DNA of 64,000 nucleotides from contig JASANH010000878.1 of assembly GCA_030248295.1 (NCBI GenBank), positions 36,238 to 100,237 of the forward strand, given 5' to 3'. Positions 1 to 10,957 of this stretch are shown in pieces. How positions within the stretch are numbered: the first letter of the stretch is position 1; each line of letters starts with the position of its first letter. Both the position numbers and the translations under genes were made by a program. Below the pieces are notes generated by a model. That model did no database searches and had not been told where the DNA came from. It saw only the letters and a list, made by a program, of their open reading frames with translations. This DNA is from Mesodorylaimus sp. YZB2_4 (lineage: Eukaryota; Nematoda; Enoplea; Dorylaimida; Dorylaimidae).

Positions 1-620
1 CTTGAGTGGTTGTCGAACCCTATCCTGGCGGTGCTTGGGATTCTACACAGGAATAGCGTGGGTTCCCCTACTATCACTCCCTCCTATTAGTGCCGTATAC
101 TTGAAGCTTATAGCTTCGGCTTAGATTAATCCTCGAAGCTGCTTGGACTAATAAGCCTGTTTTGGCCCGTAAGACTCTTAATTTTAGTAAAAAGAAAATT
201 TTTTCAAACAGGGTAGGTTTGGAATTATCAGGTTAGGGTTCGTAAATGATACGAAAACCTGAAAAATCCAGGGGAAAAGTGCCTGGGAAACCTGGGAAAA
301 TATCACTTTAGAACTAAAATCAGGGAAAAGGTGGAAGACTGCATTCTTAGGTTAAAAATTATGAATCACCCGCCTTTTCTGGGAATCTTAGCATTCTTGA
401 GAAAAATCAATTTTAATAGAACTGATCAGAGTTTGCAAAGTCGCTCCCCGAAGGAAGGCTAATCATGCTGTAAATCAGCTGAAATTGGTTTAGTAGTGCT
501 GACACAGCGTGAAAATAATCGGGGAAAATCTGATTTTTGCGTGGAAAACCTGAAAAATTGGGGAAATTACTTTCCGCTCATTGTGTCTTTTGACCTTTTT
601 TTTATAAATTTTCTCTTCAG
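1..620. other. Upstream/intronic sequence of the TTC39-like gene
   Basis: No exon could be placed here with confidence. The sequence ends in a clear splice acceptor (TTCTCTTCAG, 611-620). The first recognisable exon begins at 621 with two bases needed from an earlier exon, so at least one upstream exon lies here unseen or before the window. The stretch is AT-rich with phrases such as 'cctgaaaaatccaggg' and 'cctgggaaaa', which suggest degenerate repeat sequence. An open frame from 496 into the exon is probably read-through of the intron. Confidence 0.5.
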
Positions 621-1843
621 ACTGAAAGAGAATTCCAAGTGGGCGCCATCTTACTATTCGTACATGGTCGGAATGTGTTACGGCTCTTGCGGGGATATTG
701 CGTCGGCGTTGCCTTACTTGACGGAAGCAACGAAAACTGTGAAGAATAAGAAAAGTCCATTAGAAGCATTTGTGCTGAGAAGGGTATGTTTTTCGCTTTT
801 TATTTGCTCAGGTCGGAATTGAGCTTAATTTTGGCATTGCTTTTAGGCAAAGAAAATTCTCAAGTCGAAACCAGCAATAACACAGGACCAATGTTGTCTA
901 TTCACGTTGGAGATTATGTACATTTGGCGAGCATTGTTGAATGTGCCGTTGGATGCTGCTGAGAGCATACTCGCTGGTAGGAATTTTTGAGTGTTGATTG
1001 GGGGTCGTATCATAAGTCGTCGCAGGGCGTGTTTTCACTGTATGAGTAAGACAGAACTTTGATTCGTGTACCCATCCTCCTGGGTCAAGTATGAGTGGGG
1101 GATGGGGTAGCCCTCACGCCATCAGCATACTCGCTGGTAGGCTCGTTAGTGTCGATTGAGGGGGTCGTATCATAAGTTCTCAAAACACATCAGGGATGGG
1201 ACTTGTAGGCCTCATGATGTCAATTGACCCCGAAGGATATAAACAAGGAGCCAACAATATCAGCCATTTGGAGGGATCTTACGTTATCTGGAACGGAAGG
1301 GGACTAAAAGGGACTAATTTTCGGCAATTAATTGATTTGATTAATTGTCTCTTGTTTCAGACTGCCGAAAAATGAACGATTCGCGTTGGCTCTTGCCCCT
1401 GAAGTGCCTGTTGGAGGGTGTGTTATGCGCGCGTCTGGATCGACCGGCGGAGGAGACGGAGCAGTGTTTTCGAGAATGTATCGCCCGGTGCGATGGTCGA
1501 GAGCACAAGGATGAGAAACATTGGTTGGCATTCGCTACTTACGAATTGGGGTATATGCTGATGAAGAAACAGCAGGTATGGATTTGCACTGACGTCGACC
1601 AGGGCACGGTTCTGGTAGATTCCTGTTTTAGGCACGTGACGAAGCGAAGACATTATTGACTGAAGCTAAGGTGAGAGGAGATGGGTGAGATGAGGATAAT
1701 AATAATGGATTATTGGTTTGTTTTAGGAAAAATTTCATGGCTGCGATTTCGATAACCGATTAAGCATGCGTGTGTATTCAGCGTTGAAGTATATCGAAAA
1801 AATCGAGTTGGAGGAGCAGGCTGGTCCTGAAGAAACTGGGTAA
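621..1843 (+). CDS. TTC39-like tetratricopeptide protein, 3' part (5 exons)
   Basis: This is the C-terminal part of a TTC39/Iml2-type TPR protein, a helical-repeat family with scaffold-like roles. Exons with matching phases are 621-783, 847-976, 1361-1575, 1632-1670 and 1727-1843 (TAA). The product starts LKENSKWAPSYYSYMVG and includes a helix pair around SPLEAFVLRRAKKIL, then WLLPLKCLLEGVLCARL, AFATYELGYMLMKKQ and a final SALKYIEKIE helix. Order and spacing match the TTC39 C-terminus, including the 'FALFELG' helix. The first exon needs two bases from an upstream exon, so the N-terminus is outside or unresolved. Intron 847/1361 contains a copy of its own donor region. A possible AATAAA lies at 2058. 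The family call rests on motif memory, not a search. Confidence 0.75.
964..1177. repeat. 54-bp direct duplication of exon end and splice donor
   Basis: Bases 964-1017 recur at 1124-1177. Both copies begin agcatactcgctggtagg and end ggggtcgtatcataagt, and both span 54 bases with a diverged middle. The first copy includes the last 13 coding bases of a TTC39 exon and its GT donor; the second lies inside the intron and is therefore a decoy donor. Confidence 0.8.
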
Positions 1844-3150
1844 TGTCAGCAGCTTTATCGCAAGCAAGGTTGCAATGTTGGATCGCGAGGCGGCCGATTT
1901 TTTTTTTGCACTGAATGATGGGCACTTTTTTTACATGTGGGCTTTATTTCTTTGCCAATGCACTTTGTGAATTTTAGCTCGATGGCTGTGACTGACGATG
2001 AGCCATGTCACTTTTTAGGGGTTTTTTAATTTTTAAGTTTTCCTCCGCGCATAAGCTAATAAATGGGGGTTTAGCACTTTCGAAATTTTTGTATTTAGAA
2101 TATGCTATCAGAGAAAAGGTTGTGATTACTGTAGGAGCAGAGGAGTTTGCGAGACTGATTTCATGTGAAAGCAATAAGTACTATGCTGCTATAGTTTTTG
2201 GAAACAATGAGCAACCTGATCGTGAGTGTTTCTGATTATGCTTGTATTTGATTTGCAATTATCAAACCGCGCTTGCATTTTGAAAACATGAGGTGGCCAG
2301 TACGAGGGCTGCGGTCTGCTGATCCTATCTATAATCTTCTTTAGAATTGGATGAAACGAATTCCTGAATATGAATCGAAGTACATAAGTCGGAGACACCG
2401 TGCCTGGCTAGCGTAGGAGAGAATGTGGCCGATGGGTCAAAAACATCAGGTGGTTATGTGCGAGGTCTGTGGTCTGCTAATCCTACCTATAACCTTAAAT
2501 GAATTCGGTCGAACTAACGCGAGGCAAATCCTGCGACTATACCTACGGCTGAAACATCAACCCGAGGGGCTGACGTCTCCCAGCCAGGGGAGGTCAATAA
2601 TTCTCTCCCACTCGCCAAGGCCCACCAGGCGCGAGGGTTGCACAAGAAATACCAACCATGAACGGACGATCTTCAAATTGACACGAAAAGGAAAGGGTGA
2701 CTAACGGCATTGTAAATGTCTATGGGGCTGTATAGGTCAGATCACGGCCTGTTGAAGGAAACGCGCAGGAGAGTCACAGATGCTAGGTCGTACAACAGTG
2801 GATTTACGGTGTACGATGGTCAAGCGAAAAGTTGCAATATTGACAAATAACTGGACCAGTTGTCACTGAAACTTACCCCCTCATATGTTCAGCCCTCATA
2901 ATCGTGTTCATGTTTTAGCACACAAATCAAGCGCCCTCGAGCGACGCGTGAGAACCCGGGCTGGTCAAACCTGTCCGGATTACTGTGGGAGTGACCGATC
3001 TTTATTGATTAGACGGTATGCAGAGAGTCAGAGTGTGTCTTCCATGCATCCGTCCTGCTTATGCTTCGCAGACTGGACAGGTGATGCGCACTATTCGGGC
3101 TACTGATCTTCGTGATCTTTGGGAGTAGGCACCTTCTGGCTAGTGTGGCA
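1844..3150. other. Intergenic, with diverged repeats
   Basis: No gene is seen. About 2268-2345 and 2434-2505 are diverged direct copies (both contain 'ctgcggtctgctgatcctatct'-like sequence). A SINE-like fragment lies at 2515-2640. The 3' flank of the TTC39-like gene has an AATAAA at 2058-2063. Open frames at 2423-2704 and 2885-3106 show no recognisable protein features. Confidence 0.5.
2515..2640 (+). repeat. SINE-like family A, copy 1
   Basis: The core reads 'ggctgaaacatcaacc', then 'gaggggctgacgtc', 'agccaggggagg' and a CTCTCCCACTCGCCA block. The same order of blocks recurs at 12131-12225 (-), 17230-17500 (-), 19372-19485 (+), 53330-53470 (+) and 56000-56200 (-). The repeated block order on both strands indicates a dispersed short element. 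Confidence 0.75.
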
Positions 3151-3957
3151 CTAGTGATTTGAAGGGCGTACAGTGCATATTACTGACTTAGGACAACCAA
3201 ACAAGTCTTCCGACTCCGTCAATGGCTGAAACGTAATGCTTCGAGCTGGCGCTCTGATCGTATGATAGATTGTCATACAGCCTCTGCCATACAGCAGCAG
3301 CAGCGTGGAGACTTTTCTGTCACTAAGGGGTCGTTCAAGGCCAGTGTAGTACATCCGCACAAGCATGCCAATACATGCCAGCAATAATAACACACATGCA
3401 CAAACTATTCTGGCGTACTCATATTCCAGCCAAATCGCCTTCCCAGGATCAGCCATTTCTAAAACACCGCTTGTCGTCGTTGTTTTGATTTTGGCTATTA
3501 TTAATCCTTGATAGGGAGTTATGTTCCACCAAGTGGCCGTCGTGTCCTGGTTTCCCAATGTAGGACTGAAAACTTGCTCATAATTCTTTCCACCCTTGTC
3601 GATGGGGCCTCGCGTAGTTTCTCCTGGGGCTTGAGCTAGTTTGATGGCTGTTTCGGAATGAACGAAATCCTGAGCTTTTTCCCTGAGGCTCGTCGAAAAA
3701 TTTGATTGCTCCAGGGTGCCATGTTCTTTCATAGGGGTCGAAGCTGTCACCGAAGTTGCGTCGGAAATTAGTGAAACTAGTGTGTCGTCATCCACTCCCC
3801 CAGTCTTGCCATTGTAGAACCACCCTTCACTGTCATCACTTCCTGTCCCCATCGACGCCTTTCTGCCAGTCGCTTGCGTCGCAACTTTCTTACCTGCAGG
3901 CGAGTGATCTGGCGTTTCGAGTTGCCCAAGCTGTGCTGCACTGTCCATCATGACCAT
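3151..3957 (-). CDS. Single-pass membrane protein of unknown function
   Basis: This is an intronless 268-residue ORF read from the ATG at 3957. I do not recognise the family. The first ~180 residues are Ser/Thr/Asp/Gly-rich and hydrophilic with no obvious signal peptide. One strong membrane segment follows (IVCACVLLLLACIGMLV), then a ~65-residue tail rich in Arg and Ser/Thr. Topology is uncertain. On the minus strand a TTTTAG acceptor-like site lies about 80 bases upstream of the ATG, compatible with trans-splicing. The general design resembles the 359-residue ORF at 13.8-14.9 kb (intronless, polar N-terminal part, one membrane helix), but no alignable similarity is evident. It could be a fortuitous ORF, but its length and membrane segment argue for a gene. 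Confidence 0.5.
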   Translation of the reverse strand: MVMMDSAAQLGQLETPDHSPAGKKVATQATGRKASMGTGSDDSEGWFYNGKTGGVDDDTLVSLISDATSVTASTPMKEHGTLEQSNFSTSLREKAQDFVHSETAIKLAQAPGETTRGPIDKGGKNYEQVFSPTLGNQDTTATWWNITPYQGLIIAKIKTTTTSGVLEMADPGKAIWLEYEYARIVCACVLLLLACIGMLVRMYYTGLERPLSDRKVSTLLLLYGRGCMTIYHTIRAPARSITFQPLTESEDLFGCPKSVICTVRPSNH

Positions 3958-4057
3958 CCCGTGTGACAAATTTGATAGGACTCTGTCAGGTCATCAAGGA
4001 AACACGAAAAGGTTGGAGGAATTGGCTTATCTTCACTAAAAGGTAAAATCCTAGGCT

Positions 4058-4215
4058 CGCCCTAGGGGCCATCCAGAAAGGTCGACCGCAGAAAATCTCG
4101 ATTTTTGACCCCCCATCCCCCCCCCTGACCGCATGCCGACCACTTATCGCGAACCCCCCTCAAAAAATGGTCGACCACTTCAGCCAGACCCCCTCCCCCT
4201 TCCAAACGCAGTTTT
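4058..4215 (+). mobile_element. GGGGCCAT-headed short element, GGTCGACC variant
   Basis: It begins GGGGCCATCCAGAAAGG and runs directly into the palindrome GGTCGACC. Then come a 'gcagaaaatctcgattttt' block, C-tracts, a second GGTCGACC at about 4168 and more C-tract. The same head and block order occurs at 11581 (GGACGTCC core) and 9526 (TACGACGTCGTA core). It looks like a non-autonomous DNA element. No transposase is present. Confidence 0.65.
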
Positions 4216-4299
4216 GTGAAATGTGTCGTCTTATGCTTTCTTGAGCTCGACAAGGTGCCCTCTCCTTCGAAGACCAATCGTTTTTGATTTATGGAGCGG

Positions 4300-4445
4300 A
4301 TTTCTATTTTGTAAAAGCCTCCACAAACTTTTCCCCATATTTTTTAAAAAGTTTTGCGGGTTGGGCCGCGCCGGCCCAGTTCTCTACGGGACTTCCAATC
4401 ATATTAGCTGGCAAGCAGTCATGATATTATTAGCGCGGCTGTGAG
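4300..4445 (-). repeat. SINE-like family D, copy 1
   Basis: The block 'tttttaaaaagttttgcggg', GGCCGCGCCGGCCC and 'gggacttccaatc' matches 16020-16160 in order ('tttaaaaaattgttgggccc', GCCGCCCTGG, 'ggacttccaaccc'). Read on the minus strand, the end gives GATTGGAAGTCCC, a degenerate tRNA B-box-like sequence, which suggests a tRNA-related head. Confidence 0.55.
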
Positions 4446-5358
4446 GGATAGGTTGGGATCCCAATCCTGATCCTGACATTGAGGCATCGGGATTCTGCTA
4501 ATAATTATGATATGCATAACCATGGCAGGTACACTCTGATCCATCATATCTGCCATGAAGCAGTAGCGATGAAGAGGCAACAGCGACATAGGCTTAAATC
4601 GATAATGATAGCAACACTGATTTTACTTAGCCTAGGCTGACCTTGCTGGACGAGTATCGAAACTGCGAATGTACCGTATTTCTTCGAAATCCTTTCCGTT
4701 TCGCGACGAGAAGAAATACAGTATAGCGATCGTTGGCTGCCGCTATGACCACAAAACGTTGGTAATAGCTCACGGACTCGATGAAGCTTTGCTGCCCAGA
4801 GCTATTTCTAGGAGCGTCACCACCCAGCCACGATACGATACGGTCTGTGCTCTTATATACTGCTAAATGGTTTTACAGTTTTTTACTACGTTGAACAACT
4901 TTGCACCACGTACGTATCTTGCCGGTTGACGGGTGTGGGCAATAATGGAACATGTGTGTGCTAATCGGAAGTACTATGGACACTCCCTTAGCGCCAACAG
5001 TTTTAGTGCTCGTGTATGATAGTTTACTTGCCACTGCAAAACACAATTTAATTTTAGATAATTTCCAGCTATGGAACAGTTTGCAATTTTGTCTGGTTTG
5101 AAACTCAACTACAGAATCTACTCGAACAGTGTCATGGCCTTAGTGCACGCGGCAGCGCCATGGTGAAGAAGGAAGGGCGATCAAGAAATGGACGCTAATC
5201 TGTGTCGAAAGCTGCCATCGGGTTGACATCGGTGCAGCATGTAGCGCATGTTTTGTACGGAGTGTGTTCCTCACTTCAAGTCGTGATCATGTGGCGCATA
5301 ATCACCAGCATCTACCATTCACAAAATAAAACATGGAGCTAAGGGCCGACAATAGGTT

Positions 5359-6186
5359 CAAACCACAAACCCAAACCCAACCCAAAAACTTTTAAGCCGA
5401 AGCCAAACCCAAGCCCATTTTTTAGAGTTCGAACTCAGCCCTACTCATTAGAGAACCCGAATACAACTCAAAAAAGTTCAGAAAAAATTGGCTGAAGGGA
5501 TGAAAAGGGCCCTATAATCGTTCTCACTCTAACAAATTCTTCGCAATTTAAAAAAGCGCCTTTTCTGAAAACTTGAAATAGCTTTTGTTACAAGTTGTGA
5601 CGCTCGGAAATGTCGAAGCATAAGACACTTGTGGCCGTAACTTGATGTAATTCCTACTCGAAGCTTTCATAATGCTTTCCAGATTCACATTCAAGTGACA
5701 TCAAAAAACTATTCAAAGGAAGCGTTTCGTTTCAAGTGAAAGATACAGCAATGATCGGGCATATTCCGCCAGTCAGTGACCGCAAACTGACAACAGATCA
5801 AGTCAGAGCTCGATCAGCTGCTGACAGACGATTTCCCAGCTCCGTCAAGGTGACATACTGTATGTCGAATCACACTAATAGAAGGAGTACTCGCTGTCGA
5901 GTGGCCAGAGTCTTCGATCACGACAAATATCTCATGAACTGAATTTTGCGCCCGATTTCTGAACGGTACTGTCGGACAAGGATCTGTCGCCTCATAACCA
6001 TGGCTAGGAAATCGGGTCGCAGTGGTTTGAAAACGCCGTGCCGAACGAATTCACGTTCCGACTGATAACGATGACCACAAGTAAAAAAGAAGTTTTTTGG
6101 GTCCGAAATAAGGTCAACCTCCTCAACCCAAAATTACTCAGCCAAAAAACCCGACCCAACCCAAAATAATGGGTTGGGCTTTGAGA
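5359..6186. repeat. AACCCAACCC-rich degenerate tracts
   Basis: Two blocks (5359-5480 and 6108-6186) are rich in CCCAAACCCAACCC with inverted GGGTTGGG near 6170. Similar tracts recur at 10440-10560, 10715-10775 and 28077-28212. They are not the nematode telomere repeat TTAGGC. Confidence 0.6.
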
Positions 6187-6261
6187 CCTAATGTCGGACC
6201 TGGCGTGGAGCATTGCTACAGGTACAATATGACCAGATGCATCAAATGCCAAAGCAAATCC

Positions 6262-6360
6262 GGCCTCGTGACCTGGTGGGTTGGGCGTCTGCCTCTCACA
6301 CCAGTTGCGCAGTTACGGGCGAGTGTTCGACTCGCGGGCCGGTAAATCATATTGTGTAAA
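6262..6360 (+). repeat. tRNA-derived SINE head, family C copy 1
   Basis: An A-box-like TGGTGGGTTGGGCGTCTGCC is followed ~45 bases on by a B-box-like GTTCGACTCGCG, then 'ggccggtaaatcat'. The B box and following bases recur on the minus strand at 63895-63978 ('gttcgactcgcgggcc', 'ggtaaatcat'), and the A-box part recurs at 9137-9210. It is a repeat rather than a functional tRNA because no 3' acceptor strand pairs with the 5' end. Confidence 0.7.
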
Positions 6361-7309
6361 GTTTTCCCCCCCCCCCCCGGGGGCGCAAAGGCTTTGGGTG
6401 AGGGGGAAAAAAAAAAAAAAAAAAATCAATAACAAAAACGCCATAAATGCTCGGTCGCTTATTAACATTTCTCTTTACTGTAATTTCAAGCCAGGAAGAT
6501 CTGGAAGATTGCACATCTATATGACTGTCTCCATGCATCTTTTTTTGGTATCTGGTAACAGAATCTGAGGATGCAGCCATTACGATCTGAGGACTCATTA
6601 CGATGGATGGACAAGAAACGTTTGTAGCACGCAATCACCAGCACTCATTCGTACAGTCAGAATAGGAAGGTCTGCTTGTGAATAAGAACAAAGCGAAAAA
6701 TCTGTCAGATCATTACCCAAATCCACAGGCAGGCAGATCAGTAGATGATCGCTCTTTACCGTTTTTATCACTTTCTCAGAATGTCTACTGGGAAGCGTTG
6801 TGAGAAAGTATTACCAATCTTCCCGCGCGAACGGAACAACAATATGTGGTTTCTTACTCGAGAGATTCGCCCAGGTGTAGTCCGCTGATTGTGATCCAGC
6901 TCACTTTCCCTGCGTTGACGTTTTAAAGCCGTGCTTCTTTCATGCAAGCTCTCGAGCAAGGCACACCAGCATTGGCCATCGATTTTGACGCTGAATCAGT
7001 ATCAGCTTGAGGCTTGATTATCACCCATCAACAGTAAAATTACATCGTCGTACTCTCTCCCGTTTCTCTTTTCCTCGATCTATAGAAACTGCCCTTGCGC
7101 ACACATCCGGCGAGCTAGTTGTGCGCAGACTATAGTCATACCTGCCCTCCTTGGAAATATAAATTAAAAACAGAAGCGCATCACGCGATCGAGTGCCAAC
7201 TCTTATTTTTACTCCTTGACATAACAACTAATTTTTGACCTGACATCAGCAAATAGGAATCTTCAATCACACCAAAATTAGTATGCATCTAAAATCAAGA
7301 TATGCGTTT

Positions 7310-8608
7310 TTACTTCTTTCCTTTCTTTAGCTTCGATTTGGCTTTGGATTTTGATTTGGCTTTTGACTTGGACATTAATTTTGATTTCCCTTTTGCTTTT
7401 GACTTAAGAACTGATTTGGATTTCGCTTTGACTTTCGAGCCAGTCTCAACCTGGTTCTCCTCATCTAACTGATTGGAAGCTACCTTCTCCTTTTCCGACT
7501 TTTTCCCTGAATCAGCTTTGCTTTCCGTTTTCTTAGCTTCCCTCTTCTTCCTCATATAGAAGAAGACTCCAAGTCCAACAGCAACCAAAAGAAGGATTAC
7601 CAGGACTGGAATGCCGATGCCCAAAATCAGTGACAACTCGTCATCTTCGGGACACGCCGGGCACTTAACCGAACGTGGACAGGATCCGAGAATTTCCCAC
7701 GGGACTGCGCCAACGCGCTTGACGTCCTTTATCTCCTTGCCGCACGATTCTTTGCACTCGGGCGCGGTTTCCCAGGGCCATAGTTGATCGCACGTTTCGA
7801 CACACTTCGACTGCTCGCACGAATCCGATGAAGATGGGGCTTTTAATCCGAATGCTGAGCAGTCGCCATGGCCAGATCGCACATTCGGCGTGTAAAAGCC
7901 TTTCACGCACGTTTTCGCGTCGTTGAAAAAACAATTTTCTTCGTATTCGCAGAGTACTTTGGCCAGAGTGGGCTTGAACCAGTCGTAAAGACTTTGGTTC
8001 AATTCAAGACTCAGATTTTCGACTACACGAAGCCTATATTCATCGCCGATTACTTGTATGAATTCATCGTGCGGCGGGAAAGATTTCGGCTGTAGAATTA
8101 AGAAGATAACCATGCCTTCGTTTCGAAGCCGCGTACCCTCTTCTTGCGCTTTCTTCGACGCTCCTGTCTTTCTACCATCGCTGAGGATGAGGATGATTCG
8201 CGGCCTGGGATCTCGTCCAGCGAACATACCTTGGTCGATCAGTCGCAGCGCTCCGTACAAATCAAAGTCGACAGAATGCATCATTTTGAACTGCTTGTAG
8301 CCTTCCAGGAAATCGGGCATACTGTCGGTCAAAGCAGAGAGAACTTGCCAAGCGCCGTGGTAAATATGTGAATCATACGAGCCATTCACGCTGGCGATCA
8401 ATGCGATTCGAGTCTTGCCATTCTCAATTTCGAACAATCTTGGCAGATCATTTCTGATCATTTTGTCCAGCGCAGCAGCATTTCCAGCTCTATATTGAAC
8501 GTCTTCATGAACCACAATTACCAAATCCACGGTGAACGAAGCCGCTTTGGATGGACTTGGAATGAGGATCAGGGCGAGCATGAGGATCAAACGATCGCTG
8601 AGGGTCAT
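7310..8608 (-). CDS. Secreted/transmembrane von Willebrand A-domain protein
   Basis: This is an intronless 432-residue type I membrane protein. The ATG at 8608 (the 47th codon of a longer frame) is chosen because it opens a clean signal peptide (MTLSDRLILMLALILIPSPS). Residues ~25-215 look like a vWA fold: hydrophobic strand FTVDLVIVV, a FDLYGALRLID helix and RIILILSDG. The MIDAS motif D-x-S-x-S is not present (DLVIVVHED), so metal-dependent ligand binding is doubtful. A Cys-rich stretch (~220-322, about 15 Cys, with CVETCDQLWPWE) precedes a membrane helix at ~327-351. The cytoplasmic tail is 81 residues, strongly basic, ending in iterated KSKAKSK units. Upstream on the minus strand, near 8800-8820, is a TATA-rich stretch (tatagtatatatc). 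The vWA assignment rests on pattern only. Confidence 0.7.
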   Translation of the reverse strand: MTLSDRLILMLALILIPSPSKAASFTVDLVIVVHEDVQYRAGNAAALDKMIRNDLPRLFEIENGKTRIALIASVNGSYDSHIYHGAWQVLSALTDSMPDFLEGYKQFKMMHSVDFDLYGALRLIDQGMFAGRDPRPRIILILSDGRKTGASKKAQEEGTRLRNEGMVIFLILQPKSFPPHDEFIQVIGDEYRLRVVENLSLELNQSLYDWFKPTLAKVLCEYEENCFFNDAKTCVKGFYTPNVRSGHGDCSAFGLKAPSSSDSCEQSKCVETCDQLWPWETAPECKESCGKEIKDVKRVGAVPWEILGSCPRSVKCPACPEDDELSLILGIGIPVLVILLLVAVGLGVFFYMRKKREAKKTESKADSGKKSEKEKVASNQLDEENQVETGSKVKAKSKSVLKSKAKGKSKLMSKSKAKSKSKAKSKLKKGKK

Positions 8609-9136
8609 GATGTAGAGAGCAGAAAGGGGGAGCGAGCGCGTCAGAGAAGAAGTCAGAGACGACTGACGATGAGAATGCAATGTGACGATCGCCTCTGCTT
8701 TACACTTTCCTGCGTCCGCTGCGCTGGTTTGGCTTCTGCGTGCCATCAGTGTCCTTCAGCGGTATCTTCTTTCGGTCAAGTAGGAGTAAGGTTTTTCCAA
8801 AATGATATATACTATAAACGCAGAAATAGTCCGACCACTTTCAGGCCCAGCCAAGAGCTCAGGGACATCAATGTCTTGCATTTCTTTGCGTGAAGCGCAA
8901 CAAAATTGGTCAGAAACAGCTGATTCACTACACCGAATCCTGACGCTGGATTAGCAACCTGAGGAGATAATGCCTGCTCGAGCCTCATTTTGAACTTCTA
9001 TTTCCATTTCTTGACCTCAAGTCCCTAGAAAATTGTTGCGGAACAAAAAAACGTCTAAAAAACGTGAGTTTACATAATAGTACCCTATACAGGACACTCG
9101 AGGGCTAAGGAACACATATTTGACAATTATTTTGTA

Positions 9137-9210
9137 CCGAGGCGGGACTTGAACCCTCTCCTGTAAGAGTGCACCCAGCGTGAGAGGCAGACGTCTTAAC
9201 CCGCTTTTAA
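9137..9210 (-). repeat. tRNA-derived SINE head, family C copy 2
   Basis: On the minus strand this reads 'gcgggttaagacgtctgcctctcac', then ~25 bases on 'gagggttcaagtcccgcctcg'. The A-box region matches 6268-6300 (GTCTGCCTCTCAC) and the B box (GGTTCAAGTCCC) is close to consensus. Confidence 0.65.
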
Positions 9211-9525
9211 CCTGTTAAGGTGCGTAAGCAGGGGGGGGGGGGGGTGCAAGGATTCGAATGAACCCCCTCCCCATAAAAAGTGTCAAGGTTGTGTAAATGC
9301 ACACATTTTTCCCCATACCCGGCACTCCATACGAAAGTTGAGGAGGTGGGAATTATTTATTCTTGACCGGTGGTTTATAGGGAAAAAAATCAATTTCTAG
9401 AAGCCCCTAACTTAAATCCTGCGCTGCGCACGCCCCTGCGCTAGGTCACGACCCTTGACTTATGGATGCAAGTAATGGTTCCAAGTGTACAAGTTCTCGA
9501 AACAAAAATCATCGAATGGTAAGGG

Positions 9526-9670
9526 GCCATACAAATACGACGTCGTACGTAAAAGCGCTTTTTTACCCCCCCCCCCCCCCCCCCCCCCTGTCGCACAAAA
9601 TCGTTTTTTCAAAGACCCCCCTCAAAACGGCCCACAACTAAGTCGTATTGGAAGCCACCCCCTCTATCCG
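9526..9670 (+). mobile_element. GGGGCCAT-headed short element, TACGACGTCGTA variant (copy 1)
   Basis: It begins GGGGCCATACAAA followed by the 12-base palindrome TACGACGTCGTA, then GCGCTTTTTTA, a run of over 20 C, TGTCGCACAAAATCG and CCCCCCTC. Related copies occur at 10853-10957 (-) and 27583-27700 (+), which share 'aaaacgatcttgt' and the palindrome. Confidence 0.7.
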
Positions 9671-10852
9671 GCAGATTTTTGATAAAACAATTCCAACATC
9701 ACCCTCAGCTTCTTATATCAAAGTTGGTGGGCCTGTAGACCGCCTAAGCGCTTTTCAAACTGATCAAGTAACAAGGGAACATCGCCAACCGCCAGGTCGA
9801 GCTTAGCAAAACCAAAAATTGCAATGTGTTCCTAGGTGCAAAAGAAAGCTCAGTGGAAAATATTATAGGCGTCTGGTTAACTGGTCAGCGCCTACAATCC
9901 TGCCAAATTTTTGAATTTCTTTTTGAGGGGGTTTTTTGAGGAAAAATCACCAAATCCGAGTGTTGGAAGCTTGAACTCGAAGCCTCAAAACCAAAAATCC
10001 AGTTTGGAAAGAGCCCTGCGGGTTTTTCTCGATTCTCGGGCTCCTCAAATATTCGGCGGACTTCAGGCACTGACCTCTACTGACCGATTGGCCAGACGCA
10101 TCTAATATTTTCCACAGACCTTAATTTTGCACCAAGGAACAAACTACGACTTTCGGTTTTGTGAAGTTTGACTTGACGGGCGATAATCCCGTATAAGTAG
10201 CAAGATCGAATTTGGGATTCTACTTGATCTCTGATTCAGAATTGGTATTTGAGATTACAAAGATAGACTTTTCTGACGTGTTCAAAAATTTTGAAGTACA
10301 TTTGTGGATGCCTGGCCCCCGTACTGTGGAGGGTTAGCGTCCAGGTCCTGCATGGGATCAAAATTTTGACCCAACCTAGCTTAACCACACCCCGCCGATC
10401 CAAGGCTTGACCCTCGAGGGCCACATCCACATCAAACCTAGGCCAACGTAATCTTTAAAAATTGAAGTCAAACCCAACCCAATTTGTTACCACATATCTT
10501 CAATTTTAATATTTCAAAACCAAATGTCAAAAACCCGAACAATTTTCATTCTTCCATCATTAGAATAAATCACTAAAAAATATTTGTACCGTTCCAATTG
10601 TATCCGCGGGAGGCGTAATTTGCCGAGATTTTAAAAAAAGTTATATTTATCTAGCTTTGGCTTTTTGACTCAATACAGCTTGGGAATTTACTAGTGCACC
10701 CAACTCCAACCATCCCTGTGGCCATAACGCCCAACCCAACCAAACACCCAGTGGGTCTGGGTGGGTTTGCGACCAATTGCAGGACCTGCTGACCGTGATC
10801 AGCGTCTGTGCAGGCGGCAGTGACCTTGAAATACCCAGTGCATAAACGGCGT

Positions 10853-10957
10853 CGTATTTGGCCTGACCCCTTCCCCTTCTCTTCGTGTCGCACAAGATCG
10901 TTTTTTAGGCGACCCCCCTCCCCCTGGCGTACGATGTCGTATTTGTACATACGGCCC
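10853..10957 (-). mobile_element. TACGACGTCGTA element (copy 2)
   Basis: On the minus strand it reads GGGGCCGTATGTACAAATACG, ACATCGTACGCCAGGGGGAG, then 'aaaaaacgatcttgtgcgac' and ends near 'aaatacgacgccgttta'. It aligns block for block with the plus copy at 27583-27700. Confidence 0.7.

Larger units (their letters stand above)
3958..7309. other. Intergenic, repeat-rich
   Basis: No convincing coding exon is seen on either strand. Contents are a GGGGCCAT-headed C-tract element (4058-4215), a SINE-like family D copy (4300-4445), AACCCAACCC-rich tracts (5359-5480, 6108-6186), a tRNA-like SINE head (6262-6360) followed by homopolymer C and A runs (6365-6425), and otherwise unique sequence. Short ORFs at 4669, 5736 and 6768 lack any protein signature. 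Confidence 0.5.

Noticed and set aside
5359..5480. Interstitial telomeric repeat
   Set aside because: The motif is CCCAAA/CCCAAC, not the nematode TTAGGC, and it is degenerate and dispersed.
6262..6360. Possible functional tRNA gene
   Set aside because: The B box is good, but the ends cannot form an acceptor stem and the sequence recurs at two other sites with different surroundings, so it is a SINE head.
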